Source: Cordia subcordata (taxonomy: Eukaryota > Streptophyta > Magnoliopsida > Boraginales > Cordiaceae). From it: DNA of 64,000 bases. The stretch spans positions 819,501-883,500 of the forward strand of contig JAPTOF010000021.1 of the NCBI GenBank assembly GCA_028554755.1. The letters are read 5' to 3'. Positions within the stretch are counted from its first letter, which is position 1; each line of letters begins with the position of its first letter. The translations under genes and the position numbers were made by a program. Positions 24,697 through 37,239 of the stretch are shown here, piece after piece. The notes beneath the pieces are model-generated. The model saw only the letters and a program-made list of their open reading frames with translations, had not been told where the DNA came from and searched no databases.

Positions 24697-24769
<73 letters not shown>
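24697..24769. repeat. (AT)n(GT)n microsatellite between R1 and R2
   Basis: About 54 bp of AT followed by about 19 bp of GT separate the end of R1 from the start of R2. R2 also ends in a (TA)n tract (about 34691-34719). Confidence 0.9.
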
Positions 24770-25549
24770 GACCCAACTAAATGGCCAAAAAGTTGTAGCC
24801 AAAATTGGCCAAAATGCATTAATGTTAAGATAGAAAGACTTTTTTACCCCTAAAAATAACTCTCACCTAATTCTCTCTCTTTATTACAATTTTCTCTCTC
24901 TCTCTCCTCTAAATTCTTTCTCTTCAGGTCACTTTTTCCTTTCTTCTCTTTTCCCAACAACTAAAATCCCCCTCTCTCCTTATTCTCTCTCACTAAAACA
25001 CTCAAAATCATCATTATCAATATATATATATATATATATATATAATATTCTCTTTATTTGTCAACTGTATTTTCTATTTTTTCTTTTTTTAAAAAAATAT
25101 TTTTCTTTTATCTTTTTAAACTTTAAATCAATAATTTTATATAAATTGTTCTCCAAAAATTACTTATAAAATAAAAGTAATTTCACACAACCGTCCATAA
25201 TACATTATGGTGCTGAAGATTTATATTATAAAACTTTATGTTACTATATTAAAATCATAATTTCAATTTATAAAATGCTAATATGATTTATAGAAAATAA
25301 TTTAATATATAATTGTTATAATATTTATGTTGTTATGAGAAAATTTTATATTTTATTTTTCAAACAAGTCACTTCTTTTAAATGGTTACTTAGGTAGAAA
25401 AATTAGAAAAGAATGTTGCCTAATCATTTTTTACCTATTAAAAATGTGACAACCAAGTAGAGTCATCTTTCTTAATTATAAAAGACAAAACTATAAGTGA
25501 CAAAGAAAAACGTTGACTAAAAATATATTTTCTTTGGTGGATAAAATAT

Positions 25550-26228
25550 TGTTTGAATTGTGAATAGGAAATTTGAATAGCAAAACATTGAATAAAAGGA
25601 GAAACGTTCAGAGCATTTGATACACTTATGGCCTTAATTTGCAATCATTACTGTAATGATGACCATATGATGATGACATTCGAGTGAATTACATTGTGGT
25701 TATAGCTTTGCTTTGTAACATCTGATTAATGGAATCAGTTATGGTCCCTTTAGCTTTTCTTTTATTATTATGGAGTTAATTTGTGTAATTTATTTGGTTA
25801 GATCTTTTCTCTATACATAGTGGCATCTTTTACTTTGCATAGGCACAATATATTTTTGAACATTTTAGTCTATATAGTTGTCTAGAAAAGCTCCATAGCG
25901 TATTGTTTTCTTTAAGCTTTCCTGCTTGCATATCTTTGGTTATCTAAAAAGAGGTTCCATACTTCTACTTCGACAGTTTCTTGCATAGGAGTACTACCGT
26001 ACGTCAAGAAGGTAAAAACTGTTGTATTCTCGAAGGGAAATGCCATACCCCTTTAGCACCTGCAGAGGAAGCGCAAATCCCTTCAGGAGATCGTGTTTTC
26101 ATGAGCCTCGATTTTATTTTTATTCCTATTGTGCTACTAATCTCATGTTATAGGAAATAATATTACATCTATTTACTTTATCTTGAAAATTTTAGTTTCT
26201 ATTATTATTTATTATTAAATTTCCAACA
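25550..26228 (+). mobile_element. 5' LTR of nested copia element
   Basis: Starts TGTTTGAATTG and ends TTTCCAACA (679 bp). It matches 31354-32024. A TATA-like segment (CTATACATAGTGG) lies near 25812, and both LTRs share the phrase 'tggcatcttttactttgcat'. Confidence 0.85.
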
Positions 26229-26477
26229 ATCTTAAGGGATTTAAGCTATTCTATTTGTTTTGTACGGGTTTAAGAACTATAGTACCTATTGCTTACAGTT
26301 TCAAATCTGTATCACTAGTTACGTTTAAAATTTCTACAAGATTGAAAAAGATTGTGGTATCTATTGTTTACAATCTCCAAATTTGTTTTTAATAGAAATT
26401 GTTATTTTTATTTTTGGCTTTGATTGTGGGATACTAATTAGTATTGTTTAAACATAGAGAATTACCTTAGCTTGAAA

Positions 26478-28204
26478 TATGTCTGGGAATAACGAAAATC
26501 AAACCCAAACTGGGAACATTGATCAAGTCCAATTTATGGACAATACCCAAACTTGGAATGCTGGGACAAGTGTGAATGAAGTATCAGTTGATATCTAAAA
26601 TACTACTACTACACGGAATACCTTAAATTTTGGCAATGCCTCGGTTAGAGTTCCTCCTACAAGTGCAACTAGAAATGTTTGATTATTTCTAACGAACAAT
26701 ATGACTGCATGGGGCATGGAGACCACACAGGGCTTTTGTGGCTATGGATCCGCCACAGGATTCATCTTTAGCTCGATTGGTCAAGGTTTTGGGCAAGCTA
26801 CCAATGCAGCAAACATTGTTGGTTCGAGCAGCGGTTTGGAAGTACTGCAAATGTTGCCGGTCCAAGTAACACTTTTGGGGGTAGGCCTATGTTTGACACA
26901 ACCCACTATACACCTTCACCATCACAAAAGCCAGAGAAGTTTAATGGAAAGGATTACAAACTGTGGCAGCTCTAAATGGAGTTCTATCTCATTGCCTTGG
27001 GGTTATTCATGTATGTGTAGCAAGATGCTCCAACATTATGAGATAATCTAGATGTGCAAACGGTGGCAGCAGTGGATGCTTGGAAGCACTGTGACTTCCT
27101 TTGCCAGAATTACATTTTGAATTGCTTAGATAATCATTTGTATAAAGTGTATGCTAAATGTAAAATGGCAAAAGAAATATGGGTGTCATTAGAGGAGAAA
27201 TATGAGCTAGAAAGTGCTAGCACAAAAAAATTTGTGGCAACTAGATTTCTAGAATTATCTATGATAGATTCTAAACCGGTTATGTTGCAGGTGCAGGAGT
27301 ATCAACTAATTATCCAAGAGCTTCAAATTGAGGGGATGCCATAAGTTGAGCAATTCCAGGTGGCGGCTTTAATCGATATATTGCCGCGTCCTGGGTGGAA
27401 GGAGTTCAAGAATCACCTCAAACACAAGTATTAGGAAATGACTATAGAGAACTTAATCCTAGAGTTGAGAATTGAGGAGAAAAACTCCTTAACTAGTAAA
27501 TGGGGTATCCATGGTGAAATGAACTCCAAAACTCATACGAGCATAGTACTAGCCCAAACAAGAAGAGAAAGTTTACAAGACAAGTCAATCAGAAGGGTAA
27601 GAGCAAAGTAGTTGCTCAGAAACCCAACAAAAAACAGTCTAGTGAGCCATGCTACATCTGTGACAAAAGGGGTCACAAGGTAAATGACTGTAGATTATGC
27701 AAGAGAAAGGCCTTTGCAAATATAGTAGATGGCTTGGGAAAAGCCATGTCAAATCTAAATATTTCAGAAGTGGTGTTTGAGGTGAACATGGTGGGTAACC
27801 TGAAGCAATGGTTCATAGACACAGGGGCAACAAGACATGTCTTTTCTGAAAGGAAGCTATTCTCTTCCTACACAGTTAACACCAGAGAGGAAGTCCTATA
27901 CATGGGAAACTCTGCAACTTCTCAAGCGGTAGGTACAGGAATTGTTGTTTTAGAGATGACCTCTGGTGTTAAGCTATCTTTGAAAAATGTTTTACATGTT
28001 CCTGATATTAGAAAGAATTTGGTATCCAGCTCTTTCTTAGGTAAAGCTGATTTTTCTATGCTTTTTAGTGCCAATAAGTTTGTAATAAAGAAAGGATACA
28101 ATTTTGTGGGAAAGGACTACGTCTATGAGGGGATGTATAAGCTAAGTGTTAGAGCCCAAGTCCCAAATAAGAATGTAACTGCTGGGCCTTCTGACTAAAA
28201 TGAA
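26478..28204 (+). pseudogene. copia gag, zinc knuckle and protease, interrupted
   Basis: Gag starts MSGNNENQTQTGN at 26478 and soon meets a stop. The gag core resumes with KPEKFNGKDYKLW (about 26931-26969) and 27054-27344 (TVAAVDAWKHCDFLCQNYIL). A zinc knuckle CYICDKRGHKVNDC lies near 27651-27690. The protease site WFIDTGATRHVF is near 27810-27845, followed by NVLHVPDIRKNLVSSSFL. Several in-frame stops (after QELQIEGMP, in HLKHKY, and between knuckle and protease) make the protein untranslatable as a unit. Confidence 0.85.
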
Positions 28205-28884
28205 ATGAATAAAATCGTTCCTTTTGCTTACTTTTCTGAGTCTTCTACTTTATGGCACAAACATTTGGGACATGTGAATTATAATTCCATAAACAAACTT
28301 GTAAAAATAAGCATGATCCATGCAATGGATTTTATTAGCCATGGAAAATGTGAAGTTTGTGTGGAATCAAAATTAACTAGAACGTCTTTCAAATAAGTAG
28401 AAAGAGTCACAGAACCTCTTGAGTTGATCCACATGACATTTGTGACCTAAAATGTGTTCAAACTAGAGGCGGTAAAAAGTATTTTATAACTTTTATCAAT
28501 GATTGCACAACCTATTTTTTTGTTTACTTATTTAGATCCAAAGATGAAGCTTTGGATGCTTTCAAACTATACCAAGCTGAGGTAGAAAACTAACTAGACA
28601 AGAAGATCAAAACTTTGAGAAGTGATAGAGGTGGAGAATATGTACATCCCTTTGAATCTTATTGTGCTGAACAAGGGATAATACATCAAACCACTACTCC
28701 TTATTCTCCACAACAAAATGGTGTTGCAAAATCCAAGAATAGAACTCTCAAAGAAATGATGAACACATTGTTGATAAACTCGAGTTTACCTCAGAACTTG
28801 TGGGAGGAAGCGATCCTAACTGCAAATCATGTTTTGTATAAAATATCCCACAAGAAATTAGAAAATATTCCATATGAATTGTGA
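28205..28884 (+). pseudogene. copia GAG-pre-integrase and integrase, interrupted
   Basis: 28250-28396 carries LWHKHLGHVNYNSINKLV with the CEVCVESK zinc-binding end of the pre-integrase domain. 28615-28884 carries the integrase core, with LRSDRGGEYVHPF and YSPQQNGVAKSKNRTL. A stop and frame change separate the two. The order and motifs are standard for plant copia. Confidence 0.85.
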
Positions 28885-29099
28885 AAGGTCGACCACCTTC
28901 CTACAAATATCTAAATGTATGGGGATGTTTGGCTAAGGTAGAAGTTCCAACTCCTAAAATGGTCAAAATTAGGCCTAAGACAGTATACTGCATTTTCATT
29001 GGAAATGCGCAAATTAGTGCTACATATTGATTCCTGGTACACAAGTCAAAAATATCTGACATTCATGAAAACACAGTCATTGAATCGCAGAATGCGGAG

Positions 29100-30800
29100 T
29101 TCTTTGAAATGACATTTCCGTATAAAAGTCCACAGGAATCAAGTTCTTTTGAATTAGGACTGTCTAAAAGAACTTTTGACCACTCAGATGTTAATAAAGA
29201 GACTACGACTGATGAACCTAGACGTAGTAAAAAGGCAAGGATGTCTACGTCATTTGGACCAGACTTTATAACTTTCATGTTAGAAATTATGCCCAAAACC
29301 TTTAAGGAAGCCATTTCTATTCCTAAGGCACCTCTTTGGAATCCATCATGCACAACCATACATGGGAGTTAAGGGACCTACCTCCTGAGAATAAACCCTT
29401 ATGGTGTAAATAAATCTTCAAGAGGAAGATGAAGGTTGATGGATCTATTGACAAGTATAAGGCTCGACTGGTTATAAAAGGCTATGGTCAAAAGGACGGT
29501 TTGGATTACTTTGACACATATTCACTGGTTACAAGAATTATATCTATTCGGATGTTGATTACTATTATAGCTCTTTATAATCTAGAGATCTATGAAATGG
29601 ATATAAAAACTAATTTCTTGAACGGGGATCTTAAGGAGGAAATCTACATGGAACAACCTGAAGGGTTTGCTGTTCCAGGTCAAAAGAAAAAGGTTACTGT
29701 AAGATCTATTTACAGATTGAAACAAGCACCTAAGCAATGGCATGAGAAATTTGATCAAGTCATGCTCGTAAATGGCTTTAAAACTAATGAGTGTGACAAA
29801 TGTGTCAACTTGATGGGCACGTATCAGAATTTCTTCATTGTTTGTCTTTATGTAGACAACATGCTTATTATAGCAAGGGATAATAAAGCAATTGAGTCTA
29901 CCAAGAAGATACTTTTTCGAAATTTTGAAATGAAAGACATAGGTGTTGGTAATGTGATCCTAGGTATAAAAATCGTGAAGACGCCCGTTGGTCTGGCCTT
30001 GACTTATTCTCATTATATTGAGAAAATACTGGACAGGTTTAATAAAGGTGACAACGGGATTGCGAAAACTCCTTTAGATGTAAGTGTACATCTGAGAAAA
30101 AATATGGGTAAAGAGGTATCTTAACTGGAATATTCTCAGATTATAAGGAGTTTAATATATATAATGAATTATACAAGACCTGACATAGTACGTGCACTAA
30201 ATAGGCCAAGTAGGTATACTAGTAATCCAAGTCAAGAACATTGGTTGTTGCTATTAGGGTCTTAAGATACTTGAGATACACCATGAATTATGGGCTACAT
30301 TATACAAGAGATCCAGTGGTACTAGAAGGGTATAGTGACACTAATTGGATATCTGACACAAAAGATTCAAGATCCATGAATGGATATCTCTTTACTTTAG
30401 CAGGCGTAGCTGTGTCATGGAAATCTACTAAACAAACGTATATAGCCAGATCCACTATAAAATATGAGTTTATAGATTTAGATGAAGTTAGGAAAGAAGC
30501 TGAATAGCTTCAACAATTCTTAGAGGACATTCCATATTGGCCAAAGCCTGTGGCAGTTGTTAGTGTCCACTGCGATAGTCAATCTGTGATTGGTAAGGCT
30601 CAGAGCGTCATGTGTAACGGTAAGTCTAGGCATATACGCCGTAGACATCACACCGTTAAACAACTACTCTATGATGGGGTTATAACTCTAGATTAAGTGA
30701 AGTCTAAAGATAACATTGTAGATCCACTCACCAAAGGGGTGAATAGAGAGCAAGTTTTAAAGTTGTCAAGGGGAATATGTCTTAAGCCTATAAATTAATC
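29100..30800 (+). pseudogene. copia reverse transcriptase and RNase H, interrupted
   Basis: 29429-30124 encodes RT, with KARLVIKGYGQKDGLDY, EIYEMDIKTNFLNGDL and YRLKQAPKQWHEKFD. The catalytic YVDD box reads YVDN (LYVDNMLII), losing an essential aspartate. 30241-30507 holds the RNase H start ([15 protein letters not shown] and [16 protein letters not shown]). Stops separate RT from RNase H and follow EVRKEAE. Further RNase H sequence (30560-30740) persists in broken frames. Confidence 0.87.
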
Positions 30801-31353
30801 AAAGGGTCACCATAATTGACAACTTTACCTTGTTGATAAAAGATCCCTGAATCTTGGTTCAAAGGGGAAACTGGATTATGTGTAACTCCACTCGAGCACT
30901 ACAAGGGCTTAGACCTCTTTTTACCCATTCCTGTGACAAGCAGACAGTACAGCCTGTACAAGTTAGGATAAGCTTCTATTTTTAACGATTCTTATAGCTT
31001 GGGAAGGCCAAGTAACATATAGTAGGGTACCCTTTACGAAGAATCACCTATATGAGTAAGAAGAGGCCGTTCCTAAGAGAATTGAAGGTTGAAATATCTG
31101 AGTACTCATAAATGTCAAGAGTTGTTTAGAGCCAAAATGAACACAACCATGAGAACTGGTAGTATACTGAGAGGTGTTGTATTTGTGCTATTGTCTTGGT
31201 TTACACTAATACTGAACAGTTTAAGACCTCGAGTTCACTGGTTAGTGAGTAAATCCAATAGTACTCATTAAAGAAGGTTCGAAGCTAAAAGCTACCTATC
31301 TTGAGGTAGTATCTCTCTATGAACTCTCTCTTATGTCTGCATAGTTTGCATTA

Positions 31354-32024
31354 TGACTAGCAAATTTGAATAGGAAATTTGAATAACAAAACATTGGATA
31401 AAATAAGAAAGGTTCAAAGCATTTGATACACTTATTAGCCTTAATTTGCAATTATTATTGTAAAGATTACCATATGATGATGACATTCCAGTGTATTACA
31501 TTGTGGTTATAGCTTTGCTTTGTAACGTCTGGTTAGTGGGATCAGTTATGGTTCCTTCAGTTTCTCTCTTATTATTATGGATTTGATTGGTGTAATTTAT
31601 TTGGTTAGATCTTTTATCTATAAATAGTGGCATCTTTTACTTTGCATAGGCACAATATATTTTTGAACATTTTAGTCTATTTAGTTGTCTAGAAAGGCTC
31701 CATCACATATTGTTTTCTTTAAGCTTTCTTGCTTATATATCTTTGGTTATTCGAGAGAGGTTCTATACTTCTAGTTCGATAGTTTCTTGGGTGGGACTGC
31801 TACTGTACATCAAGAAGGTAAAAATCGTTGTATCCTGGGAGGGATACACTATCACCTGTAGAGGGGGCATAAATCTCTTAAGGAGATCGAGTTTTCACAA
31901 GCCTTAATTTTATTTTTATTCATGTTGTACTACTGATCTCGTGTTATAGGAAATAATGTTACATCTAGTTACTTTATGTTCAAAATTTTAGTTTCTATTA
32001 TTATTTATTATTAAGTTTCTAACA
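31354..32024 (+). mobile_element. 3' LTR of nested copia element
   Basis: Matches the 5' LTR with about 10% differences by eye and ends TTTCTAACA at 32024. The first dozen bases differ from the 5' copy, so the start is uncertain by a few bases. Confidence 0.8.
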
Positions 32025-32061
32025 AATAATAGGGGAAAAATTTTAAAATATGGCAATAGTG

Positions 32062-32107
<46 letters not shown>

Positions 32108-34687
32108 AAAAGTCAAGACATAAAGATAGGATAGGAAAAATAAAAGGATTTGATGAAAAAAAAAAACTAAAAGTCTTTCTATCTTATCATTAAAGCATTT
32201 GTTTTGTTCTTAATATTTTAAAATATTGAAAATAATTTACAATATTTTTCAAAAATCTAAAATCTCTCATATATGGTTATCTATAGATGGATATCTATAC
32301 AATACTATTAATAAAATTATATTTAAAAAACTTAACAGGATTTACAAGATGCCACATCATTTTCCAAGAAGCCTTATAAGGTGACAAATCATGTTAAATA
32401 TCTTTTAATACGAAGTTGTAGGAGTTATTTTTAATTTTAGTGGCTTTGCTTTCAATAATTACTTGATAATAAATATAAAAAATCAAAAATATAAAAAATT
32501 ATGTTTATAGGGTATCTAAAATGAAAAAAAATACATATTAAATTATGTCTATAGGATGTTTAGAGAAAAATAAAAATATATAAAGAAACATAAGAGTAAT
32601 CATTTTTAAGAAGTTCTAGAAAGTGTCACGTCATTTTAAGTATCTCTTAATTTGATACAATTACTCCAATAAAGAAAGATTAGCTCAAATTTAAATTTCA
32701 AGTATATATAATTTGTAGTTTTGGACTTTTTGACTTACAAATTACATTGTTTATATTTGTAAGTTGGTTCACTAGTATATTAAGTTTTTTCAAAATAAGT
32801 AGTTATGATCATAGTTATTGGTCTTCTTTCTAGTACTAGTATTACCATTTTGGTTAGCAAGTATCAAATCTCTTGAATTCTTTTTTACACAACATATAGA
32901 TAGATATGTAGATACATATAGATGTAGTATTTATCTATTATTCATAAAAGATCCAATTTTCAAATGTTGATCAAGAGTTTTCATTAATCATGCACTAAAT
33001 CAAGATTTTTTAATATTATTTCAAAATGAAATTGCAAAAGATAAATAGGTAATAATATTATTTTTGGATAATTTTAAATTACATCAAAAAAATTAAATTG
33101 ATTATCTCCATTTCAATATTGTAAAAAATATCTTCCTTACTTATAGATCATAAACACTTAAAACATAAACAGAGAACTTTTCACATTATTTGCTAATTAG
33201 ACTACGACCATGATAGTAATTAGAAGTTTTCCATTTTATTTTACTTACCTCTTTTAATTTTATACTTCTTTCTTTCTCTAAATTAAACTTTTTTTTTCCT
33301 TAATTAGTCTCCATCTATAGACAAAACAAACTGTCTACAATTAGATATAAAAGTTGTCATCTCTAATATAGTAATTATTATTAATATTAGCTGATGTGTT
33401 TGAATTTTTTATTTAAATAAAATAAAAAATATATTATAATTAGAGTCAAAAAGTCATAATTATATATTTTAAAGTTTGTTATATAAGATATATATCTAAT
33501 GTAAATTAATTTCACCATTAAAGAAAATATTATCACCTTTTAAAAATAAAAAAAAATAGAATAGTAATATCACCTCTATATGTTGAGATGACATGTACCG
33601 TCTCTACTTCTTTTCACTTTTTCTTATTTAAATAAAACAATTGTATGCTAATTTTTTTAGTTTAGATTTTTTTTCTTTTGTAATTTAATTTTTTGACTAT
33701 TTGATAATTTTTAAAATTTTTGTTATTGTATATTTTCTTTTCTCAAGAAGTATTGATTACAATCTCACTTTCAATTTTACAAAATGAATCTTACATTTGT
33801 CAACTTTGTGACTTTTCTCTCCCGAAGAATAATAAAATAGTTTGGTTAAAAATAAAATTTAATAATTAACCATATAAATTATACATATAGCCAATTCATG
33901 ACAATCTTTTTTTTTTTCAATTTTACAAGAAATGAAACTTTTGTAGTTATAGATGATTAATTTAAATTTTTATATGATTAAGTAATTGAACGCAAATCTA
34001 CCCATTCTTTTTACTTGCCTCTATCAAATTTTTATTTTTTTCATTTTTCTAGATTTATAATAATATTATTGGTTGAAAAAATAGGATTTAATAATTCACC
34101 ACATAAATTTAATAATACTATTGGTGTATACATGAACACATCTATTATTTTTTGGTCAAATATTAACTCATTACTTGCATATCCACATGACTCTTAATTA
34201 GATTTAATTTCTTATGATAATATCTATTATAAAAATTATTAGGATTATTATATCTTGTCTATGGGTTTAACTTTAAACTGAATTCTTCCTTACGAAATAT
34301 AGTGCTTGTTGCTAAATTGCATCGGATTTAAATGCGTTATACTGCTACATATAACAAAACATGCCCAACAAATTTCAATGCAATTTCTGGCACATATATG
34401 TATAGATATGTGTATATATATGTGTGTATATATATACACACACACATATATATAGACACACATATTTGTCTATCTATTTATATATAACATGTTAATCAAT
34501 TCATTGGAAATAATAATATATGATGGTTGAATATTTAATGATGAAAGAGAAACAAAAACTTTAATTTAAATCTAAAATTTTAAGTTTTCTTATCAAGGCT
34601 AAGATAGACCATAAATATGTTAAATTATAAATTTGTCCCCATTTTGGCCAATTTTGAATTAGTTTTTTTGGCCTCAAATTTTTATTC

Positions 34688-34722
<35 letters not shown>

Positions 34723-34769
34723 TCATAAATATAGGTAACAAACACATACACACACATATATATTTTATT

Positions 34770-34810
34770 TTTGTTGGGGGGCCAAGGCCCCCTGGGGCCC
34801 AGTATTGCCC
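34770..34810. other. GC-rich imperfect palindrome at the right edge of the repeat nest
   Basis: GGGGGCCAAGGCCCCC, followed by TGGGGCCC, stands out in AT-rich surroundings. It lies immediately before the point (34811) where homology to the LOR unit 2 flank begins. It could be a transposon terminal hairpin, but no matching left terminus was found. Confidence 0.5.
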
Positions 34811-35760
34811 CTATTAAATGAAAATATGGAATTTAAGAGCTGGGATGCGGGAATGTTGGCAAAATTAAATATTCTCTCTTTATAAGCTTAAACTATTAGA
34901 TGAGATGGTAACTTTATTATAATATTAGAGCTTAAAAGTACAATGGTCTCAAGGTCAAAGCTCACTACTACCTATTTAAAAATATTAAAGCTATCTATGC
35001 ATAAGCTTTTAAATAAATTATGCTAGCATATTAGTACAATAAATAAATACACCAATATCCTCTTTAGAAGTTTAAACTAGATGAGATGGTAACTCCATCA
35101 AGAATCTATTATACAGAGCATCCTTTTGCTCGGAGTTGTTTTATTCCGGGTTGGATTTGGACCCCATGTTGTTTATTAAAGTATGTTCGGGCTCCCTCGT
35201 GTTTCAAAATATTTTTCATAATTTTCTTTTTGAAACAACGTACCATGCCTCGTAAAGTGGAAGATCACAAATTTGATTCTTAGGATACACACGACGTAGC
35301 TGTTGGGATGAGAGTTTTTCCTTCGCCATACCATTCTTGGTCCGATAAGGATTAGTCTCAAATTTAATATGACTTGGGATTTACCATAACACAAAACAAA
35401 AGGATTTTGGACTTTGTATAGTTTACTAATGTATGCCCGACTTCTCTTGTGTTTGAAAATTTTTTTTCATAATTTTGCTTTATTTTCTAAAGCAGTGTAC
35501 TTTGCCTTCTAAGAACGTATACTATATTTTAGAAATGAAAGAAGAATTATAAAGGAATTTTGATAAAAAAGAGAAATGCAATGCACTTCAAACAAACCAT
35601 AGAAGAATCAATCTACTTTATGGACCCTTTCATTTTTCTTGATTAGTTCTCAACTTGTGATGGTAGTTGGGGTCTGTTGACGCAGTGTGAATTTGGACTG
35701 GTTCATTGAAGTGTCTTTCCATGTTGCTAATTGACTCAAGTTGATTAATATCAACCGTGA
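34811..35760 (+). repeat. Duplicated LOR unit 1, displaced right flank
   Basis: Matches 40783-41732 (for example 'gtgatggtagttggggtctg' and 'gacgcagtgtgaatttggac'). In unit 2 this flank follows the LOR gene directly. Here it is separated from its own LOR copy by about 18.6 kb of nested elements. It contains a tRNA-like phrase ('gatgagatggtaact' ... 'ctcaaggtcaaagctc') in both copies. No gene is seen. Confidence 0.85.
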
Positions 35761-35799
35761 CACTTACGACAATATCAATTATTTTTGTCCTCATTGACC

Positions 35800-35916
35800 A
35801 TAAGATCAAGACGAGATTAATAAGTGGCGACTTAGAAAATAAGATCAAGACGAGATCAATAAGTGGCAACTTAGAAAATAAGATCAAGACGAAATCAATA
35901 AATAGCGACTTAGAAA
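35800..35916. repeat. 39-bp tandem repeat, three units
   Basis: Units start at 35800, 35839 and 35878, with core 'ataagatcaagacgagatca'. The period is a multiple of three, so a plus-strand frame reads three 13-residue repeats (KIKTRSISGNLEN-like). It lies just outside the duplicated LOR flank. I see no evidence that the frame is a gene. Confidence 0.85.
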
Positions 35917-36160
35917 ATACGGTTTTCAACCGTTTGTTATTAGTCTTTATTACGAAAATTGTTGCTAAAGTCATTTGCTTTCGACTTCAAACCCTTTATG
36001 TGATAATATTCATAGCGTTACAACAAATCAAAAATGATGGGAGACGATGCGATGCACGAATCACCTAAGGTATGCAACCTCGGTACTGTTGAGCAGAGCG
36101 ACAATGTGGTAGTGGGGACACTCCAGCAAGACGAAGAGCGACTCCGGCAAGTTGGAGAGA

Positions 36161-36231
36161 GACTTCTTCAAGACTTTGAAATGTTCGTGTGGTGGAGACT
36201 TCTTCAAGACTTTGAAATGTTCGTGTGGTGG
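36161..36231. repeat. Perfect 36-bp tandem duplication
   Basis: 'gacttcttcaagactttgaa' plus 'atgttcgtgtggtgg' occurs at 36161 and again at 36197 without a difference over 35 bases. Perfect identity implies a recent event compared with the decayed repeats nearby. Confidence 0.88.
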
Positions 36232-36428
36232 CTTTGAGAAGTTTTATACATAAGACAACAATAAACCTTGGCCAGTAAAGTAATAATAGGTTTCCTTCAG
36301 CATCAGTGAAATTTCGTTTATCATGACAACAAAAAAGAGAACCTCTTTTAACTTTGAAGAGAGAGAGAGAGGCGTGTTTTCTTTAATTATGAAGCAGGAG
36401 AACTTCTTGCGAGTTGTAATATAATCTA

Positions 36429-37239
36429 GGGTTAAATTACATGGAATCCTATTGTGATTTGTTATAAGTGTGCGTTTACTCCTAAGATTTAAAAATTAGT
36501 TAGTTATCTCTGCACTTTCCAAAAGTGAAGCACATTACTCTCTCTGTCACTTTTTCTATTAGATTTAACCAGACGTGTGGTACACGCGCAGGGCCTGTGA
36601 CTGGGCTTAGTTTATTTGCTGTTAAATTTGATTTTGATAAAAAATACCCTTCTTTTTTTTTGTTTTGAAAAAAACATTTGCAAGCAAAAAGACTTAAACT
36701 CTTAACTTTAGTTTAAAATATGTAAATTTTAACTAATTATACTACAAACATATTTGTATCTTATTTCATTATGACAAGTAAATATTTTTTGTTATCGAAA
36801 AATGAAAAATAAAAAAAGAAATTAACCTCCACTGTCATCACAATCACACAACCATCGTCTCATTAATTAAATTAATTATTTAATTAATTTTAATTTTTAA
36901 TTATTTGATTAATTAATAAATAAATCATTAATTAATTAATCAACTAATTATTAATTACTTCAATTTTCCAATTAAATAGGGTAAATAGTGCCATACCCCC
37001 CATGGTTTGTCATAAGCACGTCGTGCCTCCTTATAGTTGTCATAAGTGCACCATTAACCCTAGGGTTTGAAGGGCAAACTAGTTTTTTTGTATTTTCGTT
37101 AGCCAAAACTAATGGAGCTAAAAAATGGGCATGTGTGCTTCACTTTTGAGAAGTACATGGGGTAACTAACTACTTTTTAAATTACAAGGGATAAACGTAC
37201 ACTTATGACAAGTCACAAGGGAATTTCATGCAATTTATC
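36429..37239. mobile_element. Foldback/MITE element with long imperfect TIRs
   Basis: The left arm starts GGTTAAATTACATGGAATCC. The reverse complement of the right arm starts GATAAATTGCATGAAATTCC. The arms stay alignable for about 120 bp, sharing 'cataagtgt.cgttta' and 'caaaagtgaagcaca'-type segments. Flanks TATAATCTA and TATAATTTG may be a decayed 9-bp target duplication. The interior includes short 'aattaatt' repeats (36860-36960). No coding capacity. Related arms occur at 55125-55625. Confidence 0.7.

Larger units (their letters stand above)
25545..32029 (+). mobile_element. Complete but dead Ty1/copia element nested in R2
   Basis: The element runs 25550-32024 (6475 bp), with a 5' LTR, degenerate gag-pol and a 3' LTR. 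It is flanked by AATAT (25545-25549) and AATAA (32025-32029). The empty site in R1 (about 19850) reads AATAATAGG, so the original target was AATAA and the left copy has one mutation. Domain order is gag, zinc knuckle, protease, integrase, RT and RNase H. The LTRs differ at many positions by eye (roughly one in ten), indicating an old insertion. No Met-tRNA primer-binding site is visible after the 5' LTR. Confidence 0.9.
24779..34690 (+). repeat. Large AT-rich repeat R2, with nested copia element
   Basis: Second direct copy of the R repeat. After removing the copia insertion (25550-32024) it is about 3.4 kb, close to R1 without its solo LTR. Homology covers the inner TIR element, the long AT-rich body (32040-33900) and the right end (33900-34690). 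R2 keeps the empty site of R1's solo LTR. It lacks about 85 bp of pyrimidine-rich sequence present in R1 near 24150-24240. Confidence 0.75.

Noticed and set aside
34617..34817. Possible Helitron 3' end, given a GC-rich hairpin near an element boundary
   Set aside because: No CTRR terminus follows the hairpin at the usual distance, and no 5' TC end or A/T target context was found.
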